A DNA stretch of 64,000 nucleotides, taken from Soonwooa sp032062245 (GTDB taxonomy: Bacteria; Bacteroidota; Bacteroidia; Flavobacteriales; Weeksellaceae). Every line of letters begins with the position of its first letter. Positions within the stretch are counted from its first letter, which is position 1. The translations under genes and the position numbers were made by a program. Positions 60,697-64,000 of this stretch are shown one piece after another. The stretch covers positions 124,001-188,000 of the forward strand of contig NZ_DAMBQF010000002.1 of NCBI RefSeq assembly GCF_032062245.1, in the 5' to 3' direction. A model generated the notes under the pieces. It made no database searches. It was not told where the DNA came from and saw only the letters and a program-made list of their open reading frames with translations.

Positions 60697-61500
60697 ATGA
60701 ACTCATTAGTTGGAAGCTTAGTTTTAGGCTCGTTGGTGTTATTTAGCTGTTCAAAAAAGCAAACAACAGAGGTCAATATCCCTACGTTTGATAAAGATAC
60801 CATTGCCGCAGAAGCAGCATTTAAGATGGATTCTATCAAAATTTCGGACTCGATAAAAGCTGGTACTAACCTAACTTTGGCTTATAATAAGAGCGTTTTG
60901 CTATTTCCGACAATTACTAATAAAACGGTTTTGGATAGCATCTATGCACCAACATTATTAAAAACAAATGATTATTCTAAAACAGGTTTTGCAACGGCTT
61001 TCGAAGAAGATAAATCTAATTTTTATAAAGAAAGTAAACCAAAAGATTTTCAACCAGGATCGCATCAGACTTGGGACTCTCAATCGCACATGTCGGTGTT
61101 TTCTAACCAAGATGACATGTTAACAATTCGATATACAAACGGCGGTTTTTCAGGAGGTGCACATGGTTATTACAATGAACTTTATAAAGTTTTTGACCTT
61201 AAAAACAATAAAAGTATTCTACTTTCTGACATTGTCAAAAATCCAAAAGATAAAATTTGGAACCAGCTCTTGATGGACAGTTTTACGAAAAATGATAAAG
61301 ATGGTCAAAAAGATATGTTGTTAGAAAAAGTAATTCCACTTAATACCAATTTTTATTTTGGAAACAAGTCGATTACTTTTGTCTATAACCAATACGAGAT
61401 TACCGCTTATGCAGCGGGCGTAGTCTATATTACTTTAGATTATAAAGATATTAAAGACCAACTAAAACCTGAATTTTTACAACGTGTACGATTTAATTAA
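60697..61500 (+). CDS. DUF3298/DUF4163-type lipoprotein (RsiV-like)
   Basis: A 267-residue exported protein. A signal with lipobox LVLFSCSKK (C18) is followed by a DUF4163-like N-terminal region and a DUF3298 domain (about 145-260: TIRYTNGGFSGGAHGYYNELYKVFDLKNNK, ITAYAAGVVYITLDYKDI). The GGAHG motif is the family hallmark and is shared with B. subtilis RsiV, which binds lysozyme. Binding here is not proven. It is the only gene between the gyrB terminator and the next promoter. Confidence 0.85.
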   Translation: MNSLVGSLVLGSLVLFSCSKKQTTEVNIPTFDKDTIAAEAAFKMDSIKISDSIKAGTNLTLAYNKSVLLFPTITNKTVLDSIYAPTLLKTNDYSKTGFATAFEEDKSNFYKESKPKDFQPGSHQTWDSQSHMSVFSNQDDMLTIRYTNGGFSGGAHGYYNELYKVFDLKNNKSILLSDIVKNPKDKIWNQLLMDSFTKNDKDGQKDMLLEKVIPLNTNFYFGNKSITFVYNQYEITAYAAGVVYITLDYKDIKDQLKPEFLQRVRFN

Positions 61501-61518
61501 CAATTAATTAATAAAACG

Positions 61519-61526
61519 TATTTTTG
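61519..61526 (+). promoter_or_regulatory. Promoter -7 box TATTTTTG upstream of a terminator hairpin
   Basis: Exact TAnnTTTG followed by C. The hairpin at 61534-61557 starts eight bases downstream, so it would form the 5' end of the lipid kinase transcript. Confidence 0.55.
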
Positions 61527-61533
61527 CAATATC

Positions 61534-61557
61534 AAAACTCCGAATTATCGGAGTTTT
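61534..61557 (+). terminator. Terminator of the DUF3298 gene, within the leader of the lipid kinase gene
   Basis: AAAACTCCGA-ATTA-TCGGAGTTTT is a perfect 10-bp hairpin with a T run. It serves the previous gene, and lies between the -7 box and the ATG of the next one. Confidence 0.85.
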
Positions 61558-61573
61558 TTATTAGAATTTATCC

Positions 61574-62419
61574 ATGAAAACAGCTTACATTATCAATCCT
61601 TTTTCAGCTAAAAAAAATTATAAAAGCTTTTTGACAGCTTTAGAATCGAGAGTTGAAAATCCTTTGGTTTTAGTTTCAAAATCGATTGAAGACAGTTTTG
61701 ATTTTATTAAACAAAATTGGAACGATGTTGATGTTTTTGTGGCAATCGGCGGCGATGGAACAATCTCTACGGTTGCAAGTAAATTGGTTAATTCTGATAA
61801 AATTTTGGCGGTTTTTCCAGCTGGTTCGGGTAATGGTTTTTCTAATGAAACTAATTTTTCTAAAAACATCGATTCTCTTTTAACAAAGCTAAAAAAGAAA
61901 GATTTCAAATTGGTGGATTCTTTCTCGGTGAATGGGAATTTGTCGATTAACGTTTCTGGCGTTGGTCTAGACGGTAACATTATCGAAGGATTCGAACATT
62001 CTGAACGTGGTTTTAGCAGTTACATCAAAATTACGGTAGAGAAGTATTTTAAATTTAAACCTATTCAAGTTAAGTTTGAAGAAAAATACAAACAATTCGA
62101 CGGCGAATATATGATGGTGAATGTCGCTAACAGTCGTCAATTCGGGAATAATGCCTACATTGCGCCACAAGCAGATATGTCGGACGGTAAAGTAGAAATC
62201 GCTTTGGTTAAGAAATTTCCGTTGCCTGCAGGACTTTCTTTTGCTTACAGAATGTTTACAAAAAGCTTAAAACCTGGAAAATATTTACAATATATTTCTG
62301 CCTCCGAAATTTCTTTTACGGTGGATTCAGAAGCTTGGCATCTTGACGGTGAATATCACAAAATAAAATCGCCAGTTGAGATTAAAGTACTTCCTAAAAG
62401 TTTGAGAATTTTGGTTTAA
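61574..62419 (+). CDS. Diacylglycerol kinase family lipid kinase
   Basis: A 281-residue soluble enzyme of the DAGK catalytic superfamily. It has the start AYIINPFSAKKNY, the nucleotide-binding VAIGGDGTISTVASKL (about 57-72), the PAGSGNGFSNETN motif, a middle GVGLDGNIIEGFE and the C-terminal WHLDGEYHKIKSPVEI. This matches YegS/DgkB-like kinases that phosphorylate diacylglycerol or a related lipid. Its mRNA may carry a hairpin at its 5' end. Confidence 0.9.
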   Translation: MKTAYIINPFSAKKNYKSFLTALESRVENPLVLVSKSIEDSFDFIKQNWNDVDVFVAIGGDGTISTVASKLVNSDKILAVFPAGSGNGFSNETNFSKNIDSLLTKLKKKDFKLVDSFSVNGNLSINVSGVGLDGNIIEGFEHSERGFSSYIKITVEKYFKFKPIQVKFEEKYKQFDGEYMMVNVANSRQFGNNAYIAPQADMSDGKVEIALVKKFPLPAGLSFAYRMFTKSLKPGKYLQYISASEISFTVDSEAWHLDGEYHKIKSPVEIKVLPKSLRILV

Positions 62420-62551
62420 ATTAAAAAAGTTATTTATTGATATTGAAGATTTTCGTTATTTATATTTTTTAGTGAAAAATTTAATGTTAAAACTTGGCGA
62501 TCTAAAACTCAAAATTGAATTGATATTAATATTGATTTGAATCGAAGACTG

Positions 62552-62559
62552 TATCTTTG
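62552..62559 (+). promoter_or_regulatory. Promoter -7 box TATCTTTG of the HD gene
   Basis: Exact TAnnTTTG, 19 bases before the ATG at 62579; a TTG is at 62532-62534. Confidence 0.6.
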
Positions 62560-62578
62560 AGTCAAACAAAGCCTTTCT

Positions 62579-63793
62579 ATGCTTAACAAACTCAAAATTA
62601 TCAACGATCCGGTTCACGGTTTTATCAAGATTCCACACGAGATTCTTTATGATGTAATCGAACATCCTTATTTCCAGAGACTTCGCAGGATTTCTCAGAC
62701 AGGATTGTTGTCGTTGGTTTTTCCGGGCGCCAAGCATACCAGATTTCATCATGCTTTGGGCGCGATGCATTTGATGTTTACAGCACTAGAAACTTTGAAG
62801 TTAAAAGGCATTTCCATTTCCAAGGAAGAAGAAAAAGCGGCTTTGTTGGCGATTTTGTTGCACGATGTTGGACATGGACCATTTTCTCACGCGTTGGAAA
62901 ATCGATTAATGGACAATTGGCACCATGAAAAGTTGTCCTTATTGTTAATGACAAAACTAAACGAAGAATTTTCGGGTGAGTTGACTTTAGCGATTGAGAT
63001 GTTCAAAGGACAATACTCGCGCAAGTTTTTCAACCAATTGATTTCGTCGCAGTTGGATGTCGATCGTTTGGATTATCTAAAGCGAGATAGCTTCTACACG
63101 GGCGTTTCGGAAGGTAATGTTAATACGCAGCGTATTATTTCCATGCTTAATGTGTCGAACGACGAGTTGGTCGTTGACTCCAAAGGAATTTATTCGGTAG
63201 AGAATTATTTAACAGCGAGAATGTTCATGTATTGGCAGGTTTATTACCACAAAACGGCGGCTTTGTCAGAACATCTGTTGGTGAAAATTTTGGGAAGAGC
63301 AAAAAAGCTGGTTTCTGAAGGAACTTCTTTGGATGCGCCAAAATATTTAAAATATTTCTTAGAAAATCAGCATTTCGAAGAAGAGAACGAACTCAACTTG
63401 AAAAACTTCACGATGTTGGATGATATGGACGTTTACCAAGCGATAAAATCGTGGACAGAATCAGACGATTTTGTGTTGTCTTATCTTTGTAAAGCTGTTA
63501 TTTATCGTCATTTCCCGAAAACGATGTCATCATCACAATATTTTTCCAAGGATTTTATTCAGACCAAAATTCATAAGACCAATCAACTTTTCGGTATCGA
63601 TAATGGGAACGAGTTGGTGGATCAAATTTCGAGAAGTCTTTTGCCTTATGACACCGAAAAGCAACCAATATTTTTGTTAGACAAATCGGGCAAAAAAATC
63701 AAATTGGAAGATTCCGAAAATCAGATTTTGTCGTCGTTTATCAATCAAGTCAATACAAAATATATTCTGTCTTTTCCTCGCGAAGTGATATAA
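62579..63793 (+). CDS. HD-domain phosphohydrolase (dGTPase-like)
   Basis: A 404-residue HD-superfamily protein. It starts NKLKIINDPVHGFIKIP, then the metal ligands H in FPGAKHTRFHHALGAM, HD in AILLHDVGHGPFSHALE, and D in SQLDVDRLDYLKRDSFYTG, all as in the SAMHD1/dGTPase-like family. The C-terminal 180 residues are helical and without a known motif. It probably hydrolyses a nucleotide phosphate, substrate unknown. Element D follows directly after the stop. Confidence 0.9.
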   Translation: MLNKLKIINDPVHGFIKIPHEILYDVIEHPYFQRLRRISQTGLLSLVFPGAKHTRFHHALGAMHLMFTALETLKLKGISISKEEEKAALLAILLHDVGHGPFSHALENRLMDNWHHEKLSLLLMTKLNEEFSGELTLAIEMFKGQYSRKFFNQLISSQLDVDRLDYLKRDSFYTGVSEGNVNTQRIISMLNVSNDELVVDSKGIYSVENYLTARMFMYWQVYYHKTAALSEHLLVKILGRAKKLVSEGTSLDAPKYLKYFLENQHFEEENELNLKNFTMLDDMDVYQAIKSWTESDDFVLSYLCKAVIYRHFPKTMSSSQYFSKDFIQTKIHKTNQLFGIDNGNELVDQISRSLLPYDTEKQPIFLLDKSGKKIKLEDSENQILSSFINQVNTKYILSFPREVI

Positions 63794-63798
63794 TATTT

Positions 63799-63950
63799 GG
63801 GCAATCCCTTGCGGATTTCGCCTAGCTTTGCCGATGCTCAATCCGCAAGGTCGGGCTATCCTCTCTATCTTTAACTTGGCTGCTCGGACGGCTCCGCTGC
63901 GCTCCGCCGCCTCGCGCCAAGCCAAAGGATGCCGCATCTATCCCTATTGC
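63799..63950 (+). repeat. Palindromic GC-rich element D (REP-like)
   Basis: It starts GGGCAATCC, has a first hairpin CTTGCGGATT/AATCCGCAAG, then AGGTCGGGCTATCC, TATCTTT, a second hairpin (CTTGGC/GCCAAG) enclosing the core GGCTCCGCTGCGCTCCGCC, then AAAGGATGCCGC. It carries landmarks of both the A/B type (AGGTCGG) and the C type (AAAGGATGCCGC). It is not coding despite an open frame. The last 50 bases of the window hold AT-rich DNA only. Confidence 0.82.
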
Positions 63951-64000
63951 AGAAATAATTAGAAAATTAAGTTTCCAAAATTTAATAATATTTTAATTTC

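Noticed and set aside
1..64000. tRNA or rRNA genes
   Set aside because: I looked for T-arm-like GTTCRANNC with paired acceptor stems and for rRNA landmarks and found none; an automated scan could still find a missed one.

Overview
The window looks like a chromosomal segment of a Bacteroidota bacterium of the class Flavobacteriia, most likely a Weeksellaceae member close to Chryseobacterium (genus is inference). The support is low-GC DNA, repeated TAnnTTTG(C) -7 promoter boxes, an ATP synthase operon of the form atpBEFHAG without atpD and atpC, several secreted proteins with type IX secretion (T9SS) sorting tails, a gliding-type C-terminal domain, and histidine kinases with extracellular propellers. 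No tRNA, rRNA, phage, transposase, integrase or CRISPR array was seen.

Layout. 1-624 is the 5' part of ffh. 707-6176 is a small four-helix membrane protein followed by the ATP synthase operon. 6247-13590 is accessory module I: a LytS-type propeller histidine kinase, a LytTR response regulator, a GH5 glycoside hydrolase with T9SS tail, a small T9SS protein and a fibre-like secreted protein. 13790-18553 holds a CNNM/CorC-type protein, clpS, a DUF4230 protein, a thioredoxin-like protein, a MazG-like pyrophosphohydrolase and an acyl-CoA dehydrogenase. 18740-24322 holds a secreted endonuclease I, a SatD-like/DUF3307 pair behind a three-unit 29-bp tandem repeat, and purC-purF. 24386-31687 holds a very large secreted SBBP/gliding-type protein, an MBL-fold hydrolase, a zinc-ribbon protein and an M49-like peptidase. 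31968-33771 is a cluster of three disrupted genes. 33961-42690 holds a short SSB, a thioesterase, hisS with a broken DUF1835 gene behind it, a glycosyltransferase, a pentapeptide-repeat protein, ggt and prmA. 42871-52202 holds an ABC exporter pair, dusB, a cytochrome c lipoprotein, rlmF, lysS and cydAB. 52281-58623 is accessory module II: an LRR/T9SS protein, a second propeller kinase and a second LytTR regulator, bracketed by an imperfect 89-bp direct repeat. 58678-63793 holds gyrB, a DUF3298-type lipoprotein, a lipid kinase and an HD-domain protein.

How parts may work together. Both accessory modules pair a periplasmic propeller sensor and LytTR regulator (overlapping by 8 bp) with T9SS-exported proteins. 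In module I the kinase operon and the GH5 gene share two 21-bp-phased direct repeats, the geometry expected of a LytTR operator, so I infer a self-regulated circuit controlling secreted polysaccharide-active proteins.

Other non-coding signals are four GC-rich palindromic (REP-like) elements with constant borders and different hairpin arms, intra-operonic hairpins in the atp operon, an operator-like motif shared by a broken gene and a candidate small RNA, and several in-frame or frameshift gene disruptions that an ORF caller would miss. All comparisons were made by eye; no database search was run.
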